Source of the DNA: Bradyrhizobium nivariense
Lineage (GTDB): Bacteria > Pseudomonadota > Alphaproteobacteria > Rhizobiales > Xanthobacteraceae
Length of the DNA: 64,000 bases
Assembly: GCF_029846715.1 (NCBI RefSeq)
Contig: NZ_JARVWW010000007.1
Coordinates: 62,001 to 126,000 of the forward strand
Direction of reading: 5' to 3'
Made by a program: the position numbers and the translations under genes. The notes beneath the pieces were generated by a model. The model worked only from the letters and a program-made list of their open reading frames with translations. It did not search any database and had not been told where the DNA came from. Shown in pieces: positions 51,963 through 61,060 of this stretch; position 1 is the stretch's first letter; each line of letters begins with the position of its first letter.

Positions 51963-53219
51963 ATGGCGCAATTGTCGGACGATTGTTTTGCCTTCGGTGG
52001 GCCGATGATGTCGGTCGGCGAGGCCGTTGGCCTGATCACGACGCGCGTCAATGCCATTGCCGATCTTGAGACCGTGGCACTCATCGATGCCGACGGGCGC
52101 GTGCTGGCGCACAATCTCGCAGCGCCCCTGCCGCTGCCGCCGTTCACCAACTCCGCCGTTGATGGCTACGCCCTGCGCAACGCGGACCTTCCGCAAGCGG
52201 AGGATCGCGCATTCCCGCTCGACGGCCGCATCCAGGCCGGCGGCCTTGCACAAGCGCCGATCAAGGCCGGCCACACCGCGCGCATCTTTACGGGCGCGCC
52301 GATGCCGCCGGATGCCGAAACCGTCTTCATGCAGGAAGATGTCCGCATCGATGACGCCGGCCGAATCGTGCTGCCGCCGGGGCTGAAGCCGGGCGCGAAT
52401 GTCCGGCCGGCAGGCGAGGACATTCCCGAAGGGCACATCGCGCTGCGCGCAGGCCAGCGCCTGCGGCCGCAGCATGTCGCGCTCGCCGCGGCGTTCGGCC
52501 TTGTCAGGCTCGATGTCGTCAGGCGCGTCCGTGTCGCGGTGTTCTCGACCGGGGACGAGCTGGCTTCGCCAGGCGAGCCGCGCGCGGCCTCGCAGCTCTT
52601 CGACTCCAACCGCTTCATGCTGATGGCGATGTTGCGCCGGCTCGGCTGTGAGGTCAGCGACCTCGGGATCTTGCGCGATGAGCGCAACGCGCTCGCCAAT
52701 GGCTTGAAGCAGGTGGCAGGCAGCCATGACCTGATCCTTACCACCGGCGGCGTCTCGACCGGGGAGGAGGATCACGTCAAGGCAGCGGTCGAAAGCATCG
52801 GCTCGCTGGTGTTGTGGCGGATGGCGATCAAGCCGGGACGGCCGGTGGCGATGGGCATCATCGACGGTACGCCGCTGATCGGACTGCCCGGCAATCCCGT
52901 CGCCAGCTTTGTCACCTTCGTGCATGTGGTACGGCCGACGGTGCTGGCGCTTGCGGGCAGCCTGCCGGAGCCGCTGTTGCCAATCCCGGTGCGCGCGGCA
53001 TTCGCCTACAAGAAGAAGATCGGCCGACGCGAATTTGTTCGCGCCTCGTTGCGGCGCGGAGAGGATGGCGCGTTGGAGGCGGTCAAGTTTCCGCGCGAGG
53101 GGGCTGGGCTGTTGTCGTCCCTGGTCGAGACCGACGGCCTCATTGAACTCGGCGAAGACATCACGCAGGTCGAGCCGGGGCAGGGTGTAGGTTTCTTGTC
53201 CTATGCCGATCTGCTCTGA
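51963..53219 (+). CDS. moeA: Molybdopterin molybdotransferase MoeA
   Basis: A 418-residue canonical MoeA, which inserts molybdate into adenylated molybdopterin. The motifs LPPFTNSAVDGYALRNADLP, ARIFTGAPMPPDAETVFMQE, VAVFSTGDELASPGE, LILTTGGVSTGEEDHVK and PLIGLPGNPVASFVTFVH are intact, in contrast to the divergent copy at 46716. It is the third MoeA-type gene within 7 kb and probably the housekeeping one. It forms an operon with mobB and possibly tusA. Confidence 0.9.
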   Translation: MAQLSDDCFAFGGPMMSVGEAVGLITTRVNAIADLETVALIDADGRVLAHNLAAPLPLPPFTNSAVDGYALRNADLPQAEDRAFPLDGRIQAGGLAQAPIKAGHTARIFTGAPMPPDAETVFMQEDVRIDDAGRIVLPPGLKPGANVRPAGEDIPEGHIALRAGQRLRPQHVALAAAFGLVRLDVVRRVRVAVFSTGDELASPGEPRAASQLFDSNRFMLMAMLRRLGCEVSDLGILRDERNALANGLKQVAGSHDLILTTGGVSTGEEDHVKAAVESIGSLVLWRMAIKPGRPVAMGIIDGTPLIGLPGNPVASFVTFVHVVRPTVLALAGSLPEPLLPIPVRAAFAYKKKIGRREFVRASLRRGEDGALEAVKFPREGAGLLSSLVETDGLIELGEDITQVEPGQGVGFLSYADLL

Positions 53220-53220
53220 G

Positions 53221-53253
53221 TCTTGGCGTTGTCTTGGCGCTGTCTTGGCGTTG
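53221..53253. repeat. 11-bp tandem repeat, three copies
   Basis: Three consecutive units TCTTGGCGTTG, TCTTGGCGCTG and TCTTGGCGTTG directly after the moeA stop codon and before tusA. Probably replication slippage. Confidence 0.85.
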
Positions 53254-53285
53254 ACGCCATCGACCCCTCCCGCCATGTTGCGCCC

Positions 53286-53549
53286 ATGACCAGAACGACG
53301 CTCGATCTCACTGGATTGAAATGCCCGTTGCCCGCCCTGAAGACGCGCAAAGCGCTGAAGCCGTTGCAGCCGGGCGATCAGCTCGAGGTGTACTGCACCG
53401 ATCCCCTGTCGGTGATTGACATCCCGAACCTGATCCGCGAGACCGGCGACACGGTGGAGATCACCGAGCGCAACGACGCGCGCATCGTGTTCTTGATAGA
53501 AAAAGCAAATGGGTCGATAGGCAGCGCCAATGCTGTGCTGCGTTCTTAG
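53286..53549 (+). CDS. TusA-family sulfurtransferase
   Basis: An 87-residue sulfur carrier with the signature LDLTGLKCPLPALKTRKAL; the cysteine in KCPLP carries a persulfide. TusA proteins supply sulfur for tRNA thiolation and, in some bacteria, for molybdenum cofactor synthesis; the position next to moeA suggests the latter. The ATG at 53286 gives the typical length; an earlier in-frame start at 53223 would cover the 11-bp repeat and is rejected. Confidence 0.85.
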   Translation: MTRTTLDLTGLKCPLPALKTRKALKPLQPGDQLEVYCTDPLSVIDIPNLIRETGDTVEITERNDARIVFLIEKANGSIGSANAVLRS

Positions 53550-53865
53550 GCGCGTTACCGCGCTGATACCGACCTTTTGTCTATCGACATCGATCATGGC
53601 TTCTGCCCAAATTGACTCTGTCCGCGCAGGCGCGGAGGTTGAGTCTTGTCTGCAGTGCGAGGATCAACGGGCCACCCACGAAGCCTGCACGTCGTATCGG
53701 GCATAGAGCCCCTCGTGAGGGGTTAACTTTTCAGACGCGCGTAACGATCCTGGCGCGTGTCGGGTGATTGTGCGGAGCAGCAGGGGCAACAGCTGCACCG
53801 CAATGGGCTGAGGACAGGATGCTAGCGGCAGGCTGCTCAGAAGGGCGGCTGCAGGGGAGGAATGC
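53550..53865. other. Intergenic region upstream of the oxalate/formate antiporter
   Basis: About 315 bases with no supported gene. It should contain the promoter of the antiporter; a GGGGAGG ribosome-binding site lies just before 53866. No operator was recognised. Confidence 0.5.
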
Positions 53866-55587
53866 ATGACTACAATCGAAAGCGCTGCAAGGATTTCAGG
53901 TGCCGGCGCAGGTTTTCTGGATCGCGAGCGGACCATCGCGACCGCCGGGTTCAACCGCTGGCTGGTGCCGCCGGCCGCGCTGTGCATCCATCTCTGCATC
54001 GGTATGGCCTATGGCTTCTCGGTGTTCTGGCTGCCGCTGTCGCGCGCGATCGGGTTGACCGCGCCGAAGGCGTGCGCAGACATGTCGCTGTTTCAAGAGC
54101 TGTTCACGACCAGCTGCGACTGGAAGGTCGCCAGCATGGGATGGATGTACACGCTGTTCTTCGTCGTGCTCGGTCTTTCTGCCGCAATGTGGGGCGGCTG
54201 GCTCGAGCGCGTCGGGCCGCGCAAGGCCGGCTTTGTCGCCGCGCTGTGCTGGTGCGGCGGCCTCCTGCTCGGGGCCATCGGCATCTATCTCCATCAGCTC
54301 TGGATCATGTGGCTCGGCTCCGGCGTGATCGGCGGCATCGGCCTCGGCCTCGGCTATATCTCGCCGGTGTCGACCTTGGTGAAATGGTTCCCGGACCGGC
54401 GGGGCATGGCCACCGGCATGGCCATCATGGGCTTCGGCGGCGGCGCCATGATAGGATCGCCACTTGCCAGCGTATTAATGGACGGCGGCAGCTTCCTGAA
54501 AATCAATCTCACCTATATCGGCGTCGACTACGTACGCGATTTCACCTTTTCTGGCTTGAAGAGCTCTGTGGATGTCGGGGCCTGGCAGACCTTTCTAATC
54601 TTGGGCGCGGGGTATTTCGTCTTCATGATGATCGGCGCCTTTCGTTATCGCCTGCCGCCGGCCGGCTGGAAGCCAGATGGCTGGACGCCGCCGAGCGAAA
54701 AGAAGACGATGATCTCCGAGCATCACGTCCATCTTAACAACGCGCACAAGACGCCACAGTTCTGGCTGATCTGGGGTGTGCTATGCCTGAACGTGTCGGC
54801 CGGGATTGGCGTGCTGGGAATGGCCTCGCCGATACTCCAGGAAGTTTTCGCAGGTAAGCTGATCGGCCTTCCTGATGTCGGCTTCAACGCATTGAGCGTG
54901 GCGCAAAAGGCGCAGATCGCCGGAATTGCGGCTGGCTTTGCCGGACTGCTGTCGCTGTTCAACATCGGCGGCCGTTTCTTCTGGGCGTCGCTGTCGGACT
55001 ATATCGGCCGCAAGAACACCTACTATACGTTCTTCATTCTCGGCATCGTGCTCTACGCGCTGGCGCCGACATTTGCGGCGATGGGCTCGAAGCTTCTGTT
55101 CGTGCTCGGCTTCGGCATCATCCTCTCGATGTATGGCGGCGGCTTCGCCACTGTGCCGGCCTATCTTGCCGATATGTTCGGAACCCAGTTTGTCGGCGCC
55201 ATCCATGGCCGGCTGCTGACGGCGTGGTCCTTCGCGGGCATCATCGGACCCGTCGTGGTCAACTACATCCGCGAGTTCCAGCTCGCGGCCGGCGTGCCGC
55301 GCGACCAGCTTTACAACACCACCATGTACATCCTCTGTGCGATGCTGATCGCGGGCCTGATCTGCAACTATCTGATCAAGCCGGTCGATCCGAAGTGGTA
55401 CATGAGCGAAACCGAGGTGGCGAAGGTCCAGGCCTCGATCGGTGGCGCCAGTGGCGGTCAGACCGGGTCATTCGGGATCGGCACGGGCGGCTTGGATGGC
55501 AAGGCCGCGCTATTCTGGGCGTTTGTCGCCATTCCATTGGCTTGGGGCGTATACAAGACGCTCGAAAGCGCAGTCAGAATTCTCTGA
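53866..55587 (+). CDS. oxlT: Oxalate/formate antiporter (OFA family MFS)
   Basis: A 573-residue major facilitator with about twelve membrane helices. The N-terminal half contains MAYGFSVFWLPLSRAIG and GLGLGYISPVSTLVKWFPDR followed by RGMATGMAIMGFGGGAMIGS, the hallmark of OFA antiporters, which exchange oxalate for formate. It carries an unusual extra loop (about 205-290) and a glycine-rich end. In oxalate-using bacteria the formate made from formyl-CoA is exported or oxidised; the formate dehydrogenase genes downstream fit this. The substrate is inferred from family and context. Confidence 0.85.
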   Translation: MTTIESAARISGAGAGFLDRERTIATAGFNRWLVPPAALCIHLCIGMAYGFSVFWLPLSRAIGLTAPKACADMSLFQELFTTSCDWKVASMGWMYTLFFVVLGLSAAMWGGWLERVGPRKAGFVAALCWCGGLLLGAIGIYLHQLWIMWLGSGVIGGIGLGLGYISPVSTLVKWFPDRRGMATGMAIMGFGGGAMIGSPLASVLMDGGSFLKINLTYIGVDYVRDFTFSGLKSSVDVGAWQTFLILGAGYFVFMMIGAFRYRLPPAGWKPDGWTPPSEKKTMISEHHVHLNNAHKTPQFWLIWGVLCLNVSAGIGVLGMASPILQEVFAGKLIGLPDVGFNALSVAQKAQIAGIAAGFAGLLSLFNIGGRFFWASLSDYIGRKNTYYTFFILGIVLYALAPTFAAMGSKLLFVLGFGIILSMYGGGFATVPAYLADMFGTQFVGAIHGRLLTAWSFAGIIGPVVVNYIREFQLAAGVPRDQLYNTTMYILCAMLIAGLICNYLIKPVDPKWYMSETEVAKVQASIGGASGGQTGSFGIGTGGLDGKAALFWAFVAIPLAWGVYKTLESAVRIL

Positions 55588-55644
55588 TCGTAAACCCACG
55601 CTGCCGCGAGGTGCCCAACGCAGTACCTCGCGGCGCTCGCCTTT

Positions 55645-55692
55645 CCAGATGATCAAGAATGTGACTTACCAGATGATCAAGAATGTGACTTA
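55645..55692. repeat. Exact 24-bp tandem duplication
   Basis: The 24-mer beginning CCAGATGATCAAGAATGTGA is present twice in direct succession (55645-55668, 55669-55692), ending 11 bp before the psiF-like start. It doubles the region that carries the upstream leader of that gene, so expression could be affected. Confidence 0.9.
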
Positions 55693-55703
55693 GGGGGACT
55701 TTT

Positions 55704-55991
55704 ATGCTTCGCACCCGAATTTGCCTTCGAATTTGCCTTGCGGCCGTGTTGCTCGTCGCTGGTCTTCATACCGCATCCGCGCAGACGGCAACGACACCGG
55801 CGGCGCCTGTTGCAACGAGCGAAGCCAAGCCGGGCAAGATCAAGCTCACCATGCAGAAGCTGAAGGATATGAAGGCGAAGTGGTCCGCCAACAAGCCGAA
55901 GCTCAAGGCCTGCCGTGCCGACGTGAAAGCCAAGGGCCTCGCCGGCGACGACCGCTGGTTCTACATCGAAGAGTGCATGAGCAAGAGCTGA
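55704..55991 (+). CDS. PsiF-like small secreted protein
   Basis: A 95-residue exported protein: signal peptide (about 1-26, ending TASAQ), a Thr/Ala-rich linker and a C-terminal part KLKACRADVKAKGLAGDDRW then FYIEECMSKS, which has the cysteine spacing of PsiF repeats. A GGGGGA ribosome-binding site precedes the ATG. PsiF proteins are of unknown function. It sits between the antiporter and the formate dehydrogenase genes. Confidence 0.7.
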   Translation: MLRTRICLRICLAAVLLVAGLHTASAQTATTPAAPVATSEAKPGKIKLTMQKLKDMKAKWSANKPKLKACRADVKAKGLAGDDRWFYIEECMSKS

Positions 55992-56083
55992 GATAAGGTT
56001 TCAGGTCGCGTTTGCGTAAGGGGCATGGCGGGGCGGCTGCATGGCTCCTAAATCACTATAAAGGCGTTCTAATTTTCCTTGCA

Positions 56084-56097
56084 TCTGGCATACCAGA
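56084..56097. promoter_or_regulatory. Inverted repeat TCTGG-CATA-CCAGA upstream of the fds genes
   Basis: Perfect 5-bp arms with a 4-bp centre, about 140 bp upstream of the formate dehydrogenase genes. The form would suit a LysR- or GntR-type operator, but the factor is unknown and short repeats occur by chance. Confidence 0.35.
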
Positions 56098-56239
56098 GGC
56101 TAGAGTTGGTTGGAGCGAGGCTTGAATCCGTGGGAAGCGCGCGACGCTGTTCCCAACGATCAGGGCTGGACATGCAGGCTATTCGCGATAGCGACCCGGC
56201 CTAAATTCATCGCGCATTTGAGGAGAACGCGGCGTTTCC

Positions 56240-57949
56240 ATGAGCAGCAACGACGACGTTCACAAGGTCAGGGAATTCGAGCATCCGGGCGAGGGGCGCC
56301 GGCGTGCCAAGTCCACGCCCAAGGGGCGACAGGTCGACCCCACCGCCGCGCATGAGATCGAGCAATTGCTCGGCGATCGCCCGCGGCGGCGCGATCTGTT
56401 GATCGAATATCTGCATCTGATCCAGGACAAATACCGCCAGATCTCGGCGGCGCATCTCGCTGCGCTCGCCGACGAGATGAAGCTTGCCTTCGCCGAGGTG
56501 TTCGAGACCGCAACCTTCTATGCGCATTTCGACGTGGTGAAGGAAGGCCAGCCTGATATCGCGCCGCTGACGATCCGCGTCTGCGATTCGCTGACCTGCG
56601 CGATGCTTGGCGGAGAGAAGCTGCTCGCCGATTTGCAGAACGCGTCGGGTCCCGGCATTCGCGTCGTGCGCGCGCCCTGCGTCGGCCGCTGCGATACGGC
56701 GCCTGCCGCGGAAGTCGGACACAATTTTGTTGACCACGCCACGGTGGCCAATGTCGTGGCGGCCGCGAAGGCCGGCGACACTCACGCGCATCTGCCGACA
56801 TATATCGGCTATGACGCCTATGTCGCCGGCGGCGGCTACAAGCTGCTCAATCGCCTTCGCTCGGGCGAGCTACCGACGGACGATCTGCTAAAGGCGCTCG
56901 ACGACGCCTCGCTGCGCGGTCTCGGCGGCGCCGGCTTCCCGACGGGACGCAAATGGCGCGCGGTGCTAGGTGAACCCGGCCCGCGGCTGATGGCGATCAA
57001 CGGCGACGAGGGCGAGCCCGGTACGTTCAAGGATCGCGTCTATCTCGAAAGCGATCCGCATCGCTTCCTCGAGGGCATGCTGATCGGCGCGCATGTAGTG
57101 CAGGCCTCGGATATCTACATCTACCTGCGCGACGAATATCCGGCATCGCGCGAGATTCTCGAGCGCGAGATCGCAAAGCTTCCGGCGGGCGGTCCGACGC
57201 TGCACATGCGCCGCGGCGCCGGCGCCTATATCTGCGGTGAGGAATCCTCGCTGCTCGAAAGCATCGAAGGCAAGCGCGGCCTGCCCCGGCACAAGCCGCC
57301 TTATCCGTTCCAGGTCGGCCTGTTCGGCCTGCCGACGCTGATCAACAATATCGAGACGCTGTGGTGGGTGCGCGACATCGTCGAGAAGGGCGCCGACTGG
57401 TGGAAGGGCCATGGGCGCCACGAGCGTCATGGCCTGCGCAGCTTCTCGGTCTCGGGCCGCGTGAAGACTCCCGGCATGAAGCTCGCGCCGTCAGGGATCA
57501 CCGTGCGCGAGCTGATCGACGAATATTGCGGAGGCATGGCCGACGGCCATCAGTTCTACGCGTATTTGCCGGGCGGTGCGTCCGGCGGCATCCTGCCGGC
57601 GTCGATGGACGACATCCCGCTCGATTTCGGCACGCTGGAGAAATATGGCTGCTTCATCGGTTCGGCCGCGATCGTGATCCTGTCGCAAAAGGATAGCGTG
57701 CGCGCGGCGGCGCTGAACCTGATGAAGTTCTTCGAAGACGAGAGCTGCGGCCAGTGCACGCCGTGCCGCGTCGGAACCCAGAAGGCCGCGCTGCTGATGC
57801 AGAAGCCGGTCTGGAACCGAGCCTTGCTGGAAGAATTGAGCCAGGCGATGCGCGATGCCTCGATTTGCGGTTTGGGTCAGGCGGCATCTAACCCGCTCTC
57901 CACCGTGATCAAATATTTCCCTGACGAGTTCAAGGAAGCGGCCGAATGA
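56240..57949 (+). CDS. fdsB: NAD-dependent formate dehydrogenase, fused NuoE/NuoF-like subunit
   Basis: A 569-residue diaphorase subunit. Residues about 35-165 are NuoE/FdsG-like and hold a [2Fe-2S] site with Cys115, Cys120, Cys147 and Cys151. The following NuoF/FdsB-like part binds FMN and NADH (GLGGAGFPTGRKW, INGDEGEPGTFKDR, GAYICGEESSLLESIEGKRG) and a [4Fe-4S] cluster (ESCGQCTPCRVGT). It passes electrons from the molybdenum subunit to NAD+. In many bacteria FdsG and FdsB are separate; here they are one chain. The stop overlaps the next start by 4 bp. Confidence 0.9.
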   Translation: MSSNDDVHKVREFEHPGEGRRRAKSTPKGRQVDPTAAHEIEQLLGDRPRRRDLLIEYLHLIQDKYRQISAAHLAALADEMKLAFAEVFETATFYAHFDVVKEGQPDIAPLTIRVCDSLTCAMLGGEKLLADLQNASGPGIRVVRAPCVGRCDTAPAAEVGHNFVDHATVANVVAAAKAGDTHAHLPTYIGYDAYVAGGGYKLLNRLRSGELPTDDLLKALDDASLRGLGGAGFPTGRKWRAVLGEPGPRLMAINGDEGEPGTFKDRVYLESDPHRFLEGMLIGAHVVQASDIYIYLRDEYPASREILEREIAKLPAGGPTLHMRRGAGAYICGEESSLLESIEGKRGLPRHKPPYPFQVGLFGLPTLINNIETLWWVRDIVEKGADWWKGHGRHERHGLRSFSVSGRVKTPGMKLAPSGITVRELIDEYCGGMADGHQFYAYLPGGASGGILPASMDDIPLDFGTLEKYGCFIGSAAIVILSQKDSVRAAALNLMKFFEDESCGQCTPCRVGTQKAALLMQKPVWNRALLEELSQAMRDASICGLGQAASNPLSTVIKYFPDEFKEAAE

Positions 57950-60711
57950 CGAAGATTACGTTTGAGCTCGACGGCAAGCAGGTCGAGGCCAAAGCCGGCG
58001 AGACGATCTGGCAAGTCGCAAAACGCCAGGGTCGCGAGATTCCGCATCTGTGCTATTCGCCGGCGCCCGACTATCGCCCCGACGGCAATTGCCGCGCCTG
58101 CATGGTCGAGATCGAGGGCGAGCGCGTGCTCGCGGCGTCCTGCAAGCGGACGCCATCGGTCGGCATGAAGGTGAAGACCGAGAGCGCGCGCGCCGTTTCC
58201 GCGCAAAAAATGGTCATGGAGCTGCTGGTCGCCGATCAGCCCGCGCGCGAGACCTCGCACGATCCGGAATCCAAATTCTGGCACTGGGCCGAAACCACTG
58301 GCGTCACCGAGAGCCGCTTCCCCGCCGCCGAGCGTTGGGCGACCGACGCCAGCCATCCGGCCATGCGCGTCAATCTCGATGCCTGCATCCAGTGCGGCCT
58401 GTGCGTGCGCGCCTGCCGCGAGGTCCAGGTCAACGACGTCATCGGCATGGCCTACCGTAGTCATGGCTCGAAAATCGTGTTCGATTTCGATGATCCCATG
58501 GGCGAGTCCACTTGCGTCGCCTGCGGCGAATGCGTGCAGGCCTGTCCGACCGGGGCCCTGATGCCGGCCGTGATGCTGGACGAGGCGCAGACCCGTGTCG
58601 TCTATGCCGACAAGAAGGTGGATTCGCTCTGCCCGTTCTGCGGCGTCGGCTGCCAGGTGACCTATGAGGTCAAGGACGAGAAGGTGATCTATGCGGAGGG
58701 CCGTGATGGCCCCGCCAACCACAACCGACTCTGCGTCAAGGGCCGTTTCGGCTTCGACTACATCCACCATCCGCATCGGCTGACCAAGCCTCTGGTGCGG
58801 CTGCCGAATGCGAAGAAGGATTCCAACGACCAGGTCGATCCGGCCAATCCTTTCACCCACTTCCGGGAAGCGACCTGGGAGGAAGCGCTCGACATCGCCG
58901 CCAAGGGCCTCGTCAAGATCCGTGACACCAATGGCGTGAAAGCGCTGGCCGGCTTCGGCTCGGCCAAGGGCTCGAACGAAGAGGCCTATCTGTTCCAGAA
59001 GCTGGTGCGCACCGGCTTCGGCTCCAACAATGTCGACCACTGCACCCGCCTGTGCCACGCCTCGTCGGTTGCTGCGTTGTTCGAGGGCCTGAGCTCGGGC
59101 GCGGTGTCGGCTCCGTTCGCTGCCGCGATGGACGCCGAGGTGATATGGGTGATCGGCGCCAATCCGACCGTGAACCACCCGGTCGCGGCAACCTATATCA
59201 AGAACGCCGCCAAGAATGGCGCAAAGCTCTTCGTTATGGACCCGCGCCGGCAGTCGCTGTCGCGCCATGCGACCAAGCATCTGCAGTTCAAGCCGGGCTC
59301 CGACGTGGCCATGCTGAACGCGATGATCCACACGATCATCACCGAAGGGCTGACCGACGATCAGTACATCGCCGGCTACACCGAGGGTTTTGAGGACCTC
59401 AAGGAGAAGATCAAGGAGTTCACGCCAGAGAAGATGGAGGCGATTTGCGGCATCCCGGCGCAGACCCTGCGTGAGGTCGCGCGAACCTATGCGCGGGCGA
59501 AATCGTCGATCATCTTCTGGGGCATGGGCATCAGCCAGCATGTCCACGGCACCGACAATGCGCGCTGCCTGATTGCGCTGGCGCTGATCACCGGCCAGGT
59601 CGGTCGTCCCGGCACCGGCCTGCATCCGCTGCGCGGCCAGAACAACGTGCAGGGCGCTTCCGATGCCGGCCTGATCCCGATGTTCCTGCCGGACTATCAG
59701 CCGGTCGGCCGCGACGACATGCGCGGTGCCTTCGAGAAGCTGTGGGGCCAGGACCTCGATCCCGTGCGCGGCCTGACCGTGGTCGAGATCATGAACGCGG
59801 TCCACGCCGGCGAGATCAAGGGCATGTATATCGAGGGCGAGAACCCCGCGATGTCCGACCCCGATCTCCAGCATGCGCGCCAGGCGCTCGCCATGCTCGA
59901 TCATCTCGTGGTGCAGGATCTCTTCGTCACGGAGACTGCTTTCCACGCCGACGTCATCCTGCCGGCCTCGGCGTTTGCTGAAAAGGACGGCTCCTTCACC
60001 AACACCGATCGCCGCGTGCAGCTCGCGCGCCAGGTGATCAAGCCGCCGGGCGAGGCGCGGCAGGATCTCTGGATCATCCAGGAGATCGCCAAGCGAATGG
60101 GCCTGCCCTGGAATTATGCTGGTCCCGGCGAGGTCTTCACCGAGATGGCAGAGCTGATGCCGTCGTTGAAGAACATCAGCTGGGAACGGCTGGTGCGCGA
60201 AGGCGCGGTGACCTATCCGGTGGACGGTCCTGACAAACCCGGCAACGAGATCATCTTCACCACGGGATTCCCGACCGCGAGCGGCCGCGGCAAGATCGTG
60301 CCGGCCCACGTCATCCCGCCGGACGAGATACCCGACGCCGAATATCCGATGGTGCTCTCGACCGGCCGCGTGCTCGAACACTGGCACACCGGCTCGATGA
60401 CGCGCCGCGCCCAGGTGCTCGACCAGATCGAGCCGGAGGCGGTCGCCTTCATGTCGCCGAAGGACATGCACAGGAAGAAGCTTGCGCCCGGCGATTTCAT
60501 CCGGCTCGAGACCCGCCGCGGCGCGGTCGAGGTCAAGGTGCGTTCGGACCGCGACGTGCCGGAGAACATGGTGTTCATGCCGTTCTGCTACGCGGAAGCG
60601 GCGGCGAATTTGTTGACCAACCCGGCGCTCGATCCGTTCGGCAAGATTCCAGAGTTCAAGTTCTGCGCGGCCCGGGCCGAGCGCGCGGAAATGCGGGACG
60701 CGGCGGAGTAG
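57946..60711 (+). CDS. fdsA: Formate dehydrogenase molybdenum subunit (FdsA/FdhF-like)
   Basis: A 921-residue catalytic subunit that oxidises formate to CO2. It has an N-terminal [2Fe-2S] domain (CYSPAPDYRPDGNCRACMVE), ferredoxin-like clusters (CIQCGLCVRAC, CVACGECVQACP), a further [4Fe-4S] site (CPFCGVGCQV) and the bis-MGD domains. The molybdenum ligand is Cys370 in VDHCTRLCHASSV, where some relatives use selenocysteine. With the fused diaphorase subunit it forms an NAD-linked soluble enzyme. A small FdsD gene, usual in other Fds operons, is not found downstream. Confidence 0.95.
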   Translation: MTKITFELDGKQVEAKAGETIWQVAKRQGREIPHLCYSPAPDYRPDGNCRACMVEIEGERVLAASCKRTPSVGMKVKTESARAVSAQKMVMELLVADQPARETSHDPESKFWHWAETTGVTESRFPAAERWATDASHPAMRVNLDACIQCGLCVRACREVQVNDVIGMAYRSHGSKIVFDFDDPMGESTCVACGECVQACPTGALMPAVMLDEAQTRVVYADKKVDSLCPFCGVGCQVTYEVKDEKVIYAEGRDGPANHNRLCVKGRFGFDYIHHPHRLTKPLVRLPNAKKDSNDQVDPANPFTHFREATWEEALDIAAKGLVKIRDTNGVKALAGFGSAKGSNEEAYLFQKLVRTGFGSNNVDHCTRLCHASSVAALFEGLSSGAVSAPFAAAMDAEVIWVIGANPTVNHPVAATYIKNAAKNGAKLFVMDPRRQSLSRHATKHLQFKPGSDVAMLNAMIHTIITEGLTDDQYIAGYTEGFEDLKEKIKEFTPEKMEAICGIPAQTLREVARTYARAKSSIIFWGMGISQHVHGTDNARCLIALALITGQVGRPGTGLHPLRGQNNVQGASDAGLIPMFLPDYQPVGRDDMRGAFEKLWGQDLDPVRGLTVVEIMNAVHAGEIKGMYIEGENPAMSDPDLQHARQALAMLDHLVVQDLFVTETAFHADVILPASAFAEKDGSFTNTDRRVQLARQVIKPPGEARQDLWIIQEIAKRMGLPWNYAGPGEVFTEMAELMPSLKNISWERLVREGAVTYPVDGPDKPGNEIIFTTGFPTASGRGKIVPAHVIPPDEIPDAEYPMVLSTGRVLEHWHTGSMTRRAQVLDQIEPEAVAFMSPKDMHRKKLAPGDFIRLETRRGAVEVKVRSDRDVPENMVFMPFCYAEAAANLLTNPALDPFGKIPEFKFCAARAERAEMRDAAE

Positions 60712-60748
60712 GTACTGGGCCGCTCCGATACCGGCCCAGTACACCGGT

Positions 60749-60875
60749 GTCGTCCTGGCGAAAGCCAGGATCCATACCGCGTGATCCGTCGATTGCGGAT
60801 TGTCGCGGTACCGGACCGAGAGTTTTCGCCAAACCTCACCCTGGGGTAATGGGTCCTGGCTTTCGCCAGGACGAC
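60749..60875. repeat. 127-bp inverted-repeat element
   Basis: Arms of 27 bases (GTCGTCCTGGCGAAAGCCAG and on, 60749-60775; its near-complement at 60849-60875) enclose about 73 bases. It looks like a miniature palindromic element of the kind scattered in Bradyrhizobium genomes (recalled). It sits right after the formate dehydrogenase operon and could end its transcript. Confidence 0.8.
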
Positions 60876-60952
60876 GTTGGGAAAAGATCGCGCCGCGAGA
60901 TCCAGAGCATCATTGTCTCGTCGCTTCGCTCCCCACGGCGACGGTGCTAAAG

Positions 60953-61050
60953 CATGATCCGGAAAAGTGCGAAGCGGTTTTCCGAAAAGATCATGCTCAA
61001 ACAACAACCTAAAGCGCGATAATGATTCATCCTCATCTCATCGCGCTTTA
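60953..61050. repeat. Dispersed REP-like palindrome, copy 3, with second hairpin
   Basis: Main palindrome at 60953-60995, then a second inverted repeat TAAAGCGCGAT (61010-61020) / ATCGCGCTTTA (61040-61050). The order of the two hairpins is the same as in copy 2 at 32576, with a longer spacer in the second. Confidence 0.85.
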
Positions 61051-61060
61051 GACATCAGGC

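Noticed and set aside
57877..60744. 955-residue open frame antisense to the formate dehydrogenase subunit
   Set aside because: Arg/His/Leu-rich composition and exact coextension with fdsA show it is a codon-bias shadow.
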